From an uncultured Prevotellaceae bacterium (GTDB taxonomy: Bacteria > Bacteroidota > Bacteroidia > Bacteroidales > Bacteroidaceae): a DNA stretch of 64,000 nt. The DNA lies in assembly GCA_900314655.1 (NCBI GenBank), contig OMWC01000011.1:62001-126000 (forward strand), read 5' to 3'. Position 1 is the first letter of the stretch; every line of letters begins with the position of its first letter. The position numbers and the translations under genes were made by a program. Shown piece after piece: positions 35,814-47,860 of the stretch. The notes beneath the pieces are model-generated. The model saw only the letters and a program-made list of their open reading frames with translations, did no database searches and was not told the DNA's origin.

Positions 35814-36833
35814 CTAGAATTCCACAAGAATGCGGAACACTTTTGCGGGAGCAGCTGCCCATTGCTTCATGGCCTCGAAGGCGGTGTCGGGCGTGGCTAC
35901 TGCAGAGATGAGTTCTTCCTTGGGATAGTCGGGATGATGCTGCATATAGTGGATGACGGCACGGAAGTCGGCAGGCTTGGCATTGCGCGAACCGCGGATA
36001 TCCAACTCCTTCTGCACGAAGAGTTTGGTGATAAACTCCGTCCCGGCCTTGGCATAGCCTATGAAAACCACGCGGCCCGTGAAAGCCACTTCGTTGATGG
36101 CCTGATTCTGCGTGAAGGGAGATCCTACGGCTTCGATGACCACATCGGGGCCGAGTCCGCCGGTTATCGCTTCAAGTCGCGCATGGAGATCCTCCTTGGC
36201 AGTATTCACAACATAAGTAGCGCCCATCCGCTTGGCCAGCGCCAGTTTATCGTCGTCCAGATCAGTAGCAATCACCGTGGCTCCACGCAGGCTGGCCCTT
36301 ACGATGGCACCGATACCAATCATGCCGCAACCAATCACCATCACCACATCGATATCGGTCACTTCGGCACGATTGACGGCATGGAAGCCCACGCTCATCG
36401 GCTCGATGAGGGCAATCTCCTTCTCCGTGAGTCCTTCGGCGGGGATTATCTTCTGCCAAGGCATGGCATAATATTCGCGCATGGCACCCCAGCGCTGTAC
36501 GCCGAGCGTCTCGTTGTGTTCACAAGCATTGGCCCTTTCGCGGCGGCACGATGCACATTTGCCGCAGTTGCTGTAAGGATCCACGGTGACCAGCATGCCG
36601 GGTTTCAGCACGTCGGGCACTTCATCGCCCACGGCTTCAATGACTGCCGACACCTCATGGCCAGGCACAACGGGCATCTTCACCATCGGGTTCTTTCCCA
36701 GAAAAGTGCTGAGATCGGAGCCGCAGAACCCCACATAATTCATCTTCAGGAGCACTTCATTGCTCTTGATCTCCGGTTTTTCCAATTCTACGACGGCCAT
36801 TTCTTCGAGGCCGGTAATCTGTACTGCTTTCAT
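35814..36833 (-). CDS. Zinc-dependent alcohol/polyol dehydrogenase
   Basis: Protein of 339 residues in the MDR superfamily. Catalytic-zinc region GFCGSD and PGHEVSAV, structural zinc set CGKCASCRRERANAC, and Rossmann motif VIGCGMIGIGA. Similar to sorbitol/galactitol/threonine dehydrogenases; it oxidises a sugar, sugar alcohol or sugar acid with NAD(P). Last gene of the minus operon after an aldo/keto reductase and an amidohydrolase, which points to oxidative breakdown of a monosaccharide. The start is MKAVQITGLEEMAVVEL at 36833. Confidence 0.85.
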   Translation of the reverse strand: MKAVQITGLEEMAVVELEKPEIKSNEVLLKMNYVGFCGSDLSTFLGKNPMVKMPVVPGHEVSAVIEAVGDEVPDVLKPGMLVTVDPYSNCGKCASCRRERANACEHNETLGVQRWGAMREYYAMPWQKIIPAEGLTEKEIALIEPMSVGFHAVNRAEVTDIDVVMVIGCGMIGIGAIVRASLRGATVIATDLDDDKLALAKRMGATYVVNTAKEDLHARLEAITGGLGPDVVIEAVGSPFTQNQAINEVAFTGRVVFIGYAKAGTEFITKLFVQKELDIRGSRNAKPADFRAVIHYMQHHPDYPKEELISAVATPDTAFEAMKQWAAAPAKVFRILVEF

Positions 36834-36843
36834 ATTTTTCTTT

Positions 36844-37785
36844 TTATTCTGACATATTCTTAATATATGGCAAATCCACCAGGCTGCTGAAGCCGTAGAA
36901 ACGACGTGCATTTTCGCCCAGAAACTTACGCTTCTCCTCATCGGACAACTCCGAGGACTTCACAACGAAATCGTAGGACATGCGGTAGGTGATGGCGGTG
37001 ATGGTGCGCGGATAGTCGCTACCCCACATCAGTTTGTCGATGCCGCAGATGTCGATGGCCTCACGGATGGCCCTTATCGCACCGGGGAAGGGATAGAATT
37101 CGGAATTGAAGAGCCACGTGATGCCGCCGCTCTCAATAAAGACGTGCTCGTTGCGGGCCAATTTTATTTGCTCCTGCCAGCGCTGGGTAGTAGGCATTCC
37201 GAAATGACCGATGGCAATCTTCAGCCTCGGACATTCCTGAATAATCTCCTTCATCTCGGCTACGTTGGTATCGCCGTCGGCCAGGTCCACGCTGAAGATG
37301 ATGCCGCAGTCTTCCATCAGGTGGAACATCTGCATCATCTCGGGCGAGGTCATCAGGATGCGCCTATCCGAAAGCTGCAGCCGATGGGCCGGAATCTTGA
37401 TGGCACGGAAGCCGTTGCGGATGAGCGATTCGGCCTGACGGATGAAGCCCGGACGGAAATAATCGCACATACCGCAGACCAGGAAGCGGTCGGGCCAACG
37501 CTGCTGCACCTCCATGAGATAGTCGTTCTGGATGCCGTCGATAAACTCCTGGGTGACCACGGCTGCCGATACCTGCGCATAGTCCATGTTGGAAAGGAAC
37601 ACTTCGGCCGAATTCCTGCCGTCGATCATAAACGGAGGGAGCATCTGCACTTCCTGATCAAGAAAGAAGGAACGCGAGCGGTTGCCCTCAGAAGTCTTGA
37701 TTTTCAGATTGTTCCAAGTCGTGTCTTGTTTCAGCCAAAGATGCGAGTGTGCATCGATGATTGGGAAAAAATCTTCACTCTTCAT
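36844..37785 (-). CDS. Amidohydrolase family protein (possible sugar lactonase)
   Basis: Protein of 313 residues, a TIM-barrel metal hydrolase (amidohydrolase 2, COG2159/COG3618-like): IIDAHSHLW at the N-terminus, LKIAIGHFG, and LMWGSDYPR near the end. Lactonases for fuconate and galactonate belong to this superfamily. Placed between an aldose dehydrogenase-type aldo/keto reductase and a zinc dehydrogenase, a sugar lactonase role is a reasonable inference. Its start codon comes from a variant unit of a 7-bp repeat (37773-37800). Confidence 0.72.
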   Translation of the reverse strand: MKSEDFFPIIDAHSHLWLKQDTTWNNLKIKTSEGNRSRSFFLDQEVQMLPPFMIDGRNSAEVFLSNMDYAQVSAAVVTQEFIDGIQNDYLMEVQQRWPDRFLVCGMCDYFRPGFIRQAESLIRNGFRAIKIPAHRLQLSDRRILMTSPEMMQMFHLMEDCGIIFSVDLADGDTNVAEMKEIIQECPRLKIAIGHFGMPTTQRWQEQIKLARNEHVFIESGGITWLFNSEFYPFPGAIRAIREAIDICGIDKLMWGSDYPRTITAITYRMSYDFVVKSSELSDEEKRKFLGENARRFYGFSSLVDLPYIKNMSE

Positions 37786-37800
37786 TCTTCACTCTTCACT
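37773..37800. repeat. 7-bp tandem repeat (CTTCACT) supplying a start codon
   Basis: CTTCACT, CTTCATT, CTTCACT, CTTCACT. On the minus strand the variant second unit reads AATGAAG and provides the ATG of the amidohydrolase (M-K-S-E-D). Confidence 0.85.
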
Positions 37801-37801
37801 T

Positions 37802-38752
37802 TTAAGTGTTTTTCCAGCGCACACGCATTTGGTCGCCGATGATTTCCTGAACCTTCTGTGCCAGCTGGGCATCGAAGGGCTCGTTCACGTAGCCGATATT
37901 CTTCAGCACGTTCTTGGGATTGGCCGAAGAGAACAGGGTGGTGGCGATACGCGGATTGAGCGCCGTGCTATACTGGATGGCCAGTTTGTCGATGGGATAG
38001 CCCTGACGGTCGCAGTATTCGGTGGCCTTCCGGCAGGCTTCCTTCAACGCTTCGGGAGCGGGATGCCAATCGGGGGCTCCGCGCTGCGAGAGCAGTCCCA
38101 TGGAGAACGGCGAGGCATTGATGACGCCAACGCCCTGCTGCTCGAAGAAATCCAGATAGTCGAGCAGCATTTCGTCGTTCAGACAATAGTGGCAGAAGGA
38201 CAGCACGCTTTCCACCGTTCCCGGTTCGGAGTGTTCAATCACCCATTTCAGGTTTTCGGGTTGCAGGTCGGTGATGCCCACATGTCCCACGACTCCCTTT
38301 TCACGGAGCTTGACCAAAGCCGGCAAAGTCTCATCGACAATCTTCTGGAGTCCTCCGGGCAGGTCACCCTGAAACTCCACATCGTGTACGTTGATCAGGT
38401 CGATGTAGTCGATGTTGAGACGTTCCATACTCTCATAGACACTGGCCGTGACACGCTCGGCAGAATAGTCCCAGAAGTTCTTGCCGTCACGTCCGTAACG
38501 TCCCACCTTCGTGGAGAGGTAGTATTTGTCACGCGGAATCTCCTTCAGCGCCTTGCCCAGCACGATTTCGGCCTTCAGATGGCCATAGTAGGGCGATACG
38601 TCGATGAAGTTGATGCCATTATCCACTGCCACGTGCACGGCCTCGATGCCTTCGGCCTCGCGGATGTCGTGGAACACGCCACCCAGCGACGAGGCCCCGA
38701 AGCCGAGGTTGCTCACGCGCATGCCTGTTTTTCCTATTTCGTTATATACCAT
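37802..38752 (-). CDS. Aldo/keto reductase (L-fucose/L-galactose dehydrogenase-like)
   Basis: Protein of 316 residues. Catalytic tetrad visible as FIDVSPYYGHLKAE (Asp, Tyr), LSTKVGRYG (Lys) and LINVHDVEF (His). Its closest resemblance by eye is to the aldose 1-dehydrogenase/L-galactose dehydrogenase subgroup, which oxidises L-galactose, L-fucose or similar sugars to lactones. The next gene downstream is an amidohydrolase that could open such a lactone. Confidence 0.8.
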   Translation of the reverse strand: MVYNEIGKTGMRVSNLGFGASSLGGVFHDIREAEGIEAVHVAVDNGINFIDVSPYYGHLKAEIVLGKALKEIPRDKYYLSTKVGRYGRDGKNFWDYSAERVTASVYESMERLNIDYIDLINVHDVEFQGDLPGGLQKIVDETLPALVKLREKGVVGHVGITDLQPENLKWVIEHSEPGTVESVLSFCHYCLNDEMLLDYLDFFEQQGVGVINASPFSMGLLSQRGAPDWHPAPEALKEACRKATEYCDRQGYPIDKLAIQYSTALNPRIATTLFSSANPKNVLKNIGYVNEPFDAQLAQKVQEIIGDQMRVRWKNT

Positions 38753-38804
38753 ATTTATAATGTTTTATAGTTATCAAAAAGACGAATGGGCGAGGGTTTT
38801 GTAA

Positions 38805-40730
38805 CTACGGAGCATCAGCGGAACGGAGGCTTTGGAACATCTCTTGGGTTTGCTGAGCCGTCTGGTTCGTGAAATATAGATACTTCCGCTTGATGCTTGA
38901 AGCTACTTGGGGCGTATTGCAGTAAGTGGGATAGAGACGGGCCGTCTGGATGCTGTTGATAAGCTGGCGGTCGCCGAAGGCCATCTCATTGTCTTCAGCA
39001 AGGACGATGATGCCAATGCGGTTGTCGATATTCACCCAGTTGGAACAGAACTTGCGGAGTTGGCTACCGTCGGAGACAAATTCCCCGTTTTCATAATAGA
39101 GCGTCCGCTCGGTTTTCGTGAACGGATCCACGGAAACGGCCACCGTGCCGCCGCGCTCCTGAAGGATGGTATCGTTACCCATCAACTGATATTCCACGAT
39201 GACACCATTGTGGGCATCGGCGGTAAAGGTGAAATCCTGGGCTACCTTTCCTCCGGCCGCCATCAGTCGGCCGCGAACCTGGAAGGTGCTGTCGGTGGTG
39301 GTAAACTGCGGTTTCCCGCTCAGCTGGGTCTGCGCATTGTTGTAACAACCCAGAAAATTGCCCGTGCCTTTATTCTTGTAAGGAACAATAATCTTTGTAT
39401 CTTCCACCTCGTTTGGCACGATGATACCCGTTGCATTCTTCAGTCCTTCGCTCCAAGAGAAGCAGGCGAAGCGGTCTGCCGACATCGAGCGGACAATCTG
39501 CTGCGAAGGGAACGTCTTCGTTCGGGCCATCCGCTGGCAGAAATCATCCCATGTGGAGGCTTTCACCCGGCGTGTTCCGAAATGCCGGTGCATCAGGTAG
39601 GTCATCATGACACGATGAGCCGTGACGCCCATGCGGCGCGGACCTATGTCGGGATGCAGCATATAAGAGCCGTCGGAGGTGGTTCGCTGGCGTTTCAGCA
39701 GTTGGTCGAGACAGCGCATTTCCAGCAGTAGTGCATCGGAACTTTTCAGCATGGTGGCCATGGCGGCATAGGCTGGGAGCTGGTCGTAGAGGAACATACT
39801 CCAGTCGTTGCCGTTGGGCATGGCCAGCTCGCCGTCGGCCAGCGCCAGCTGCACCAGCACCTCGTCCCATACTTCCTGCCAATGGTGGGTCAGTCCGAGA
39901 GTTTTCGAAAACAGCTTCGGACTGACAAGCATACTCTCTGCCAGTTCCTGGATGACCACGTTCTGATAAGAGGTATGGAAGTAGTTATGGTTCTGCAGGG
40001 TGAAATCGGGGAAGAGATTGGTGCCCACGTAGAGCGTATGGGTGCTGTCGGCATCCACCGTGTAGCAGTTGAATGCCAGCCGTTCCATCTGCTCTTGCCA
40101 CTGGCGGGCATGCGGATGACGGGGATAGAAAGTAGCAGCCACGGCCAGCACATTGGTGTCCCAGCCGTTTTCCTCGGCTTTCGTATCGCCCTGATAGCCA
40201 GTCAGCACACGGCGCGAGAGGGCATTGTCGGCCTCGGCTTCTATCAGACGTCTCACGTGTTCATTGTGTTCTTCGCCTAAGAAGCGGGCTGCCATAGCCA
40301 CGGAATAGGCCCACAGGCTGCTCTCCCATTGCCAATGGTCGCCCATCGAGCCCCAATATTTCCCGTCGGTACATTTCATTCCCTGATTGGCACGATGAGT
40401 GGCCGCGGCATAGCGCAATGCTTTCAATGACATTTCGCGGAGTGATTTGTCTTTCTTGTCGTGCTGCCAGACGAAGGCACAGACCATGGCCAGGTCGGCA
40501 TTGGTTCGCACGCCGTCCTCGGTGCTGCGTCCGGCATCCTTGGCCTTGAAATAACCCACGGCCCTGTCGTCACCATCCGTGCCGGCTTCGGTATAGATGC
40601 TTCGGGCATACGTCATAAACTGGCGTAGCGACTGAAGACACTGCTGCCGGATGTCGCGGTCGTCCTTTTCTGAGGCCGAAATGGTTAGGCTTGCGCACAA
40701 AAACAAAAGAATCAGACAAAAAAATTTCAT
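38805..40730 (-). CDS. Secreted protein, predicted glycan-active (helical toroid) enzyme
   Basis: Protein of 641 residues with signal peptide MKFFCLILLFLCASLTISA. The N-terminal two thirds are helical with aromatic-rich motifs (YWGSMGDHWQWESSLWAYSV, NGWDTNVLAVAATFYP, QNHNYFHTSYQNVVIQELAE), as in alpha/alpha-toroid lyases and hydrolases. The last third looks like a beta sandwich (VRGRLMAAGGKVAQDFTF). I do not recognise the family; a polysaccharide lyase or glycoside hydrolase is inferred. It heads the minus operon with its own TATCTTTG box. The start at 40730 is chosen because a longer form would overlap that box. Confidence 0.5.
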   Translation of the reverse strand: MKFFCLILLFLCASLTISASEKDDRDIRQQCLQSLRQFMTYARSIYTEAGTDGDDRAVGYFKAKDAGRSTEDGVRTNADLAMVCAFVWQHDKKDKSLREMSLKALRYAAATHRANQGMKCTDGKYWGSMGDHWQWESSLWAYSVAMAARFLGEEHNEHVRRLIEAEADNALSRRVLTGYQGDTKAEENGWDTNVLAVAATFYPRHPHARQWQEQMERLAFNCYTVDADSTHTLYVGTNLFPDFTLQNHNYFHTSYQNVVIQELAESMLVSPKLFSKTLGLTHHWQEVWDEVLVQLALADGELAMPNGNDWSMFLYDQLPAYAAMATMLKSSDALLLEMRCLDQLLKRQRTTSDGSYMLHPDIGPRRMGVTAHRVMMTYLMHRHFGTRRVKASTWDDFCQRMARTKTFPSQQIVRSMSADRFACFSWSEGLKNATGIIVPNEVEDTKIIVPYKNKGTGNFLGCYNNAQTQLSGKPQFTTTDSTFQVRGRLMAAGGKVAQDFTFTADAHNGVIVEYQLMGNDTILQERGGTVAVSVDPFTKTERTLYYENGEFVSDGSQLRKFCSNWVNIDNRIGIIVLAEDNEMAFGDRQLINSIQTARLYPTYCNTPQVASSIKRKYLYFTNQTAQQTQEMFQSLRSADAP

Positions 40731-40748
40731 GTTTTGACTTTTTGTTTG

Positions 40749-40756
40749 CAAAGATA
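40749..40756 (-). promoter_or_regulatory. TATCTTTG promoter box, minus operon
   Basis: Minus-strand TAnnTTTG match 19 bp upstream of the 40730 start, in a 63-bp divergent promoter region. Confidence 0.65.
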
Positions 40757-40768
40757 AAAAGATTTCCG

Positions 40769-40776
40769 TATTTTTG
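40769..40776 (+). promoter_or_regulatory. TATTTTTG promoter box, plus operon
   Basis: TAnnTTTG match 18 bp before the GH2 start codon. The two divergent boxes are only 12 bp apart, so the two operons are likely co-regulated. Confidence 0.65.
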
Positions 40777-40787
40777 CAAAAAAATAA

Positions 40788-43877
<3,090 letters not shown>

Positions 43878-43885
43878 TCAGCGAT

Positions 43886-45592
43886 ATGAGAAAGATCCTT
43901 TTTGCCCTCAGTCTTTCATTTTTCACGCTTGGCGTTCATGCCGGTGATATCTATGTGAAGGAAAACGGTTCTGTGGCCGAGGCTCTGAAGCAGGCCCGCG
44001 AATGGCGGCGCCTAAACAGTCCGCAAGCGGCGGGCGGCATCCGCATCCATCTGGCCGATGCCGTCTATCCGTTGCAGAAGCCGTTATTTATCCGCCCCGA
44101 GGATAGCGGCACAAAGGATTCGCCCACCATCATCATGGGTGGCACACTCTCTGGTGGCATCGCCGTTGGCGGATGGAAACGTGAAGGCAAACTGTGGGTG
44201 GCTGAGGCTCCCCGCGACGGCAACCGCATTGTCTATACCCGTCAGCTCTGGGTGAACGGCAGGAAGGCCCAGCTGGCCCGTGGTCCATTTGTCCGTCTTA
44301 CTGATTTCGACAAAGAAGCCAAGACCATCACACTACCTGTCTCCCTCTCTGCGGGAGAGGATTGGGGAGGGGCCGAACTGTTTCTGCTCCAGCGATGGGC
44401 CATTGCCATTCTCCGCATCAAGTCTGTCACGGGGATAAACGGGCAGACCGTTCTCTCATTCCATGAACCGGAGAGCGAGCTGGAGTTCTCGCATCCCTGG
44501 CCGCAGCCTGTCATCAACGGCGAGAAAGGCAGCAGTGCCGCTTTCCTGCAAAACAGCCGTTTGCTGCTTGATGAGCCCGGCGAGTTCTGGCAGGAATATC
44601 CCAGCGGGCGGATTTATTATTATCCTCGCACTGAAGATGAAGGGCGTTGTGACACAGTCACAACATACCTTAAATGCGATGCGATTGTTCCGCATCTTTC
44701 CACGCTCGTGGAATTTGCCGGCACCGAAGACCGCAGCGTTTCCTATATCCGTTTCGAGAACACCCGTTTCGAACATGCTTCCTGGCTGACACCTTCTGAG
44801 CAAGGCCATGTCACCCTGCAAGGAGGCTTCCCCCTTATCGATGCTTATAAACTCCAAGAACCAGGACTGTTCCACAAGGCATCACTCGAAAACCAGGCAT
44901 GGGTGAGCCGTCCGGAGGCTGCCGTCAAGGCCCGTTTTGCCCACAACATCTCATTCAGCCAGTGTGCTTTTAGTCATCTGGCTGCTACCGGTCTCGACTT
45001 GGAACAGCGCGTGAGCGTCTCCACCATCGACGGCTGCCAGTTTGAAGACATCGGCGGCACGGCCATCATGGCAGGGCCTTTTGGCGAAGGAGGTTTCGAG
45101 ACGCATATTCCTTACCTCGGTAACCTGCTCTGCGACAGCATCGAAATCAGGCGCTGCCGTATCCACGATGCCACCAACGAAGACTGGGGGGCCGTTGCCA
45201 TTGGAGCAGGCTATGTAAGGAACACCAAGATAGTACAAAACGAAGTTTCTCACGTCAATTATTCAGGAATCTGTGTTGGTTGGGGCTGGACGCCCCTTGA
45301 GAGCGGTATGCGCAACAACCACATTGAGAACAACGTGGTCAGCGACTATGCCCGCCACCTCTATGATGCCGGCGGCATCTATACGCTCTCCTATCAGCCG
45401 GGTTCCTCCATCAGCGGCAACCGCATCGGTGCGCCCCACAAGGCTCCATACGCCACCAACGACCGCGCCTTTGCCATCTACTTCGACGAGGCCACCAATG
45501 GTTTCACGGTAGAAAACAACCTGATGGACCCCGAGAGCATTGGCTGGAATCAGCCTGGCTCGGACATGAAGCTGAGAAACAACCATAAATAA
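43886..45592 (+). CDS. Secreted right-handed beta-helix glycoside hydrolase (GH141-like)
   Basis: Protein of 568 residues, signal peptide MRKILFALSLSFFTLGVHA. The N-terminal block IYVKENGSVAEALKQAREWR, FIRPEDSGTKDSPTIIMGG and the later RQLWVNGRKAQLARGP are typical of the beta-helix group that includes GH141 alpha-L-fucosidases and xylanases. C-terminal coils are NHIENNVVSDYARHLYDAGG and FTVENNLMD. The exact bond cleaved is unknown. It carries a palindromic insert-like segment (44344-44360). It ends directly against the next start codon (TAAATG). Confidence 0.72.
   Translation: MRKILFALSLSFFTLGVHAGDIYVKENGSVAEALKQAREWRRLNSPQAAGGIRIHLADAVYPLQKPLFIRPEDSGTKDSPTIIMGGTLSGGIAVGGWKREGKLWVAEAPRDGNRIVYTRQLWVNGRKAQLARGPFVRLTDFDKEAKTITLPVSLSAGEDWGGAELFLLQRWAIAILRIKSVTGINGQTVLSFHEPESELEFSHPWPQPVINGEKGSSAAFLQNSRLLLDEPGEFWQEYPSGRIYYYPRTEDEGRCDTVTTYLKCDAIVPHLSTLVEFAGTEDRSVSYIRFENTRFEHASWLTPSEQGHVTLQGGFPLIDAYKLQEPGLFHKASLENQAWVSRPEAAVKARFAHNISFSQCAFSHLAATGLDLEQRVSVSTIDGCQFEDIGGTAIMAGPFGEGGFETHIPYLGNLLCDSIEIRRCRIHDATNEDWGAVAIGAGYVRNTKIVQNEVSHVNYSGICVGWGWTPLESGMRNNHIENNVVSDYARHLYDAGGIYTLSYQPGSSISGNRIGAPHKAPYATNDRAFAIYFDEATNGFTVENNLMDPESIGWNQPGSDMKLRNNHK
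44344..44360. repeat. CCTCTC/GAGAGG palindrome in the beta-helix gene
   Basis: CCTCTC, 5-nt loop, GAGAGG, followed by GGGGAGGGG-type sequence. It resembles a degenerate copy of the palindrome family at 50050 and 56904. Confidence 0.45.
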
Positions 45593-47860
45593 ATGATACA
45601 AACAAACTACCATCTTTTCGACTTCCTCGATTTCGACGAGGAACTGAAACAAGACAAATCTCTATGGAAGGCGTATGCCCCTACCGCAGTCTATGAACAT
45701 GAGGGCGACATCTGCATCGACATTCCCTTCCAGAGGCAGATAAAGGCCAACGATATGGCCCCCGATACAACTGTCGGGCAAAAGACTCATACCCTCATCA
45801 TCCGCTATTACGAGCCGATGATTATCCGCATTTTTGCAGATTTCTCAGATTCTCAAGGTCATTCTGATTGCTCCGAGAACTCCGAGATGCTCCAATTCAG
45901 CGAACGCGTCCTGAGGAAACCTCTCCGTATCGAGCAGACCGCCGACGGCTATCTGCTGAAAACTCCCGAAGGTCTCACTCGTGCATTCATCAATATGGCC
46001 CAGGCTCCCATCGACCATTGGAGCGACCTGCAACCTGCTCCGCAGCCTACCATAGATATCCGCTTCTACCCAGAAGGTGACACCCATAAGGAGATTGCCT
46101 TGGCCGCCTACGACCATTTCTCCCCGCCACGCTATGATGCCCTCCCCGTCGGTTTTGTCGAGAACGAATCCAAGCCGTCTGTCGGCCTGCTCTCTTTTGC
46201 CTGCCGCGCCGACGAATGCTTCTGCGGCACTGGCGAACGTTTCAAGAAAATGGATCTCAGCGGACAGTCGTTCTATCTGAAGAACCAAGACGGACAGGGC
46301 GTGAACAACAGCCGCACCTACAAGAACATACCGTTCTATATCTCCAGCCGCATGTATGGCTGTTTCTATCATACCACGGCACACGCCAAACTCGACCTTG
46401 CCGCCCACAGCACACGCTCGGTGCAGTTTCTTAACGAACAGCCCGAGGTGGATGCTTTCCTGATTGGCGGCCAGTCGGTAGAGGAAATCCTTCGTGGCTA
46501 CCGCGACCTGACAGGCTACCCGTCGATGCCGCCGCTCTGGAGCTTCGGCGTGTGGATGAGTCGTATGACCTACTTCTCTGCCGACGAGGTGAATGCCATC
46601 TGCGACCGGCTTCGTCAGGAGCATTATCCCTGCGACGTCATTCATCTCGACACGGGATGGTTCAAGACCGACTGGCTCTGCGAATGGAAATTCAACGAGG
46701 AGCGCTTCCCCAATCCTCCCGCCTTTATCAAAGGGCTCAAGGATAAAGGTTTCCGCGTCTCGCTCTGGCAGTTGCCCTACGTGGCCGAAGGAGCCGAACA
46801 GATTACGGAGGCCCGCGAGAATGACTACATCGGACCGCTCACGAAGAAACAGGAATCCGAGGGTTCCAACTTCTCCACGCTCGACTATGCCGGCACTATC
46901 GACTTCACTTACGACAAGGCCACCGAGTGGTACAAGGGATTGCTGCGCCGATTGCTCCAGATGGGTGTGAAGTGCATCAAGACCGATTTCGGCGAGAACA
47001 TCCACATGGATGCCAAATACAAGAACATGTCGCCCGAGCTGCTCAACAATCTCTATGCGCTGCTCTATCAGAAAGCAGCATACGAGGTGACGGAGGAAGT
47101 GACGGGCGACGGCATTGTATGGGCACGTGCTGCCTGGGCCGGTTGTCAGCGCTATCCGCTCCATTGGGGCGGCGACAGTTGTTCTTCGTGGGACGGCATG
47201 GCGGGCTCACTGAAGGGAGGACTCCACTTCGGACTCTCGGGCTTTGCCTTCTGGAGTCATGACGTGCCGGGATTCCACACATTGCCCAACTTCATGAACG
47301 GCATTGTGCAGGATGATGTCTATGTGCGCTGGACGCAGTTCGGAGTCTTCAGCAGCCATATCCGCTACCACGGCACCAACAAGCGCGAGCCCTGGCATTA
47401 TCCCAGGATTGCCGACATCGTGAAGAAATGGTGGAACCTGCGCTATGCGCTCATTCCGTATATACTTCAGGAAAGCCTCATCGCCACCGAGACGGGTCAC
47501 TCCGTCATCGAGGCGCTCATCTTCCAGCATCCAGAGGATAAGACCTGCTGGCATATCGACGACCAGTATTATTTCGGCCATGATTTCCTCGTCTGTCCTG
47601 TCATGAACAGCGAGAACAGCCGCGATGTCTATCTGCCGGCTTCCGATTCTCCGTGGGTCAATTTCTTCACGGGCGAACGCTATCAGGGCGGCCAATGGCT
47701 CCACCTGAAGGACATTCCGCTCGAAGAGATGCCCGTCTTTGTACGCGAAGGTGTTCAGATTCCGATGTATCCCGAACACGTGGAATGCACCGACGAGATG
47801 GACCTCGAAAAGACCGTTATCCTCAACATCGACCAGAACTTCAAAGGCTATAAGATATGA
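45593..47860 (+). CDS. GH31 alpha-xylosidase-like glycoside hydrolase
   Basis: Protein of 755 residues without a signal peptide, so probably cytoplasmic. GH31 catalytic Asp in CIKTDFGENIHMDA and acid/base Asp in YPLHWGGDSCSSWDGM, both closest to the YicI alpha-xylosidase group. Other GH31 marks: FGVWMSRMTYF and VIHLDTGWFK. It likely removes alpha-xylosyl (or a modified xylosyl) residue from an imported oligosaccharide. The N-terminal domain contains a period-9, Ser-rich insert (SDSQGHSDCSENSE). The stop overlaps the methyltransferase start (ATGA). Confidence 0.88.
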   Translation: MIQTNYHLFDFLDFDEELKQDKSLWKAYAPTAVYEHEGDICIDIPFQRQIKANDMAPDTTVGQKTHTLIIRYYEPMIIRIFADFSDSQGHSDCSENSEMLQFSERVLRKPLRIEQTADGYLLKTPEGLTRAFINMAQAPIDHWSDLQPAPQPTIDIRFYPEGDTHKEIALAAYDHFSPPRYDALPVGFVENESKPSVGLLSFACRADECFCGTGERFKKMDLSGQSFYLKNQDGQGVNNSRTYKNIPFYISSRMYGCFYHTTAHAKLDLAAHSTRSVQFLNEQPEVDAFLIGGQSVEEILRGYRDLTGYPSMPPLWSFGVWMSRMTYFSADEVNAICDRLRQEHYPCDVIHLDTGWFKTDWLCEWKFNEERFPNPPAFIKGLKDKGFRVSLWQLPYVAEGAEQITEARENDYIGPLTKKQESEGSNFSTLDYAGTIDFTYDKATEWYKGLLRRLLQMGVKCIKTDFGENIHMDAKYKNMSPELLNNLYALLYQKAAYEVTEEVTGDGIVWARAAWAGCQRYPLHWGGDSCSSWDGMAGSLKGGLHFGLSGFAFWSHDVPGFHTLPNFMNGIVQDDVYVRWTQFGVFSSHIRYHGTNKREPWHYPRIADIVKKWWNLRYALIPYILQESLIATETGHSVIEALIFQHPEDKTCWHIDDQYYFGHDFLVCPVMNSENSRDVYLPASDSPWVNFFTGERYQGGQWLHLKDIPLEEMPVFVREGVQIPMYPEHVECTDEMDLEKTVILNIDQNFKGYKI
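45842..45894. repeat. Degenerate 9-bp repeat inside the GH31 gene
   Basis: Codons group as x-Ser-x triplets (GAT TCT CAA GGT, CAT TCT GAT, TGC TCC GAG, AAC TCC GAG). It resembles the polA 9-bp insertion. Confidence 0.5.

Noticed and set aside
45845..47164. 439-codon open frame antisense to the GH31 gene
   Set aside because: Lies wholly opposite a GH31 gene with intact catalytic motifs; low-complexity composition and no family signal, as expected for a shadow frame.
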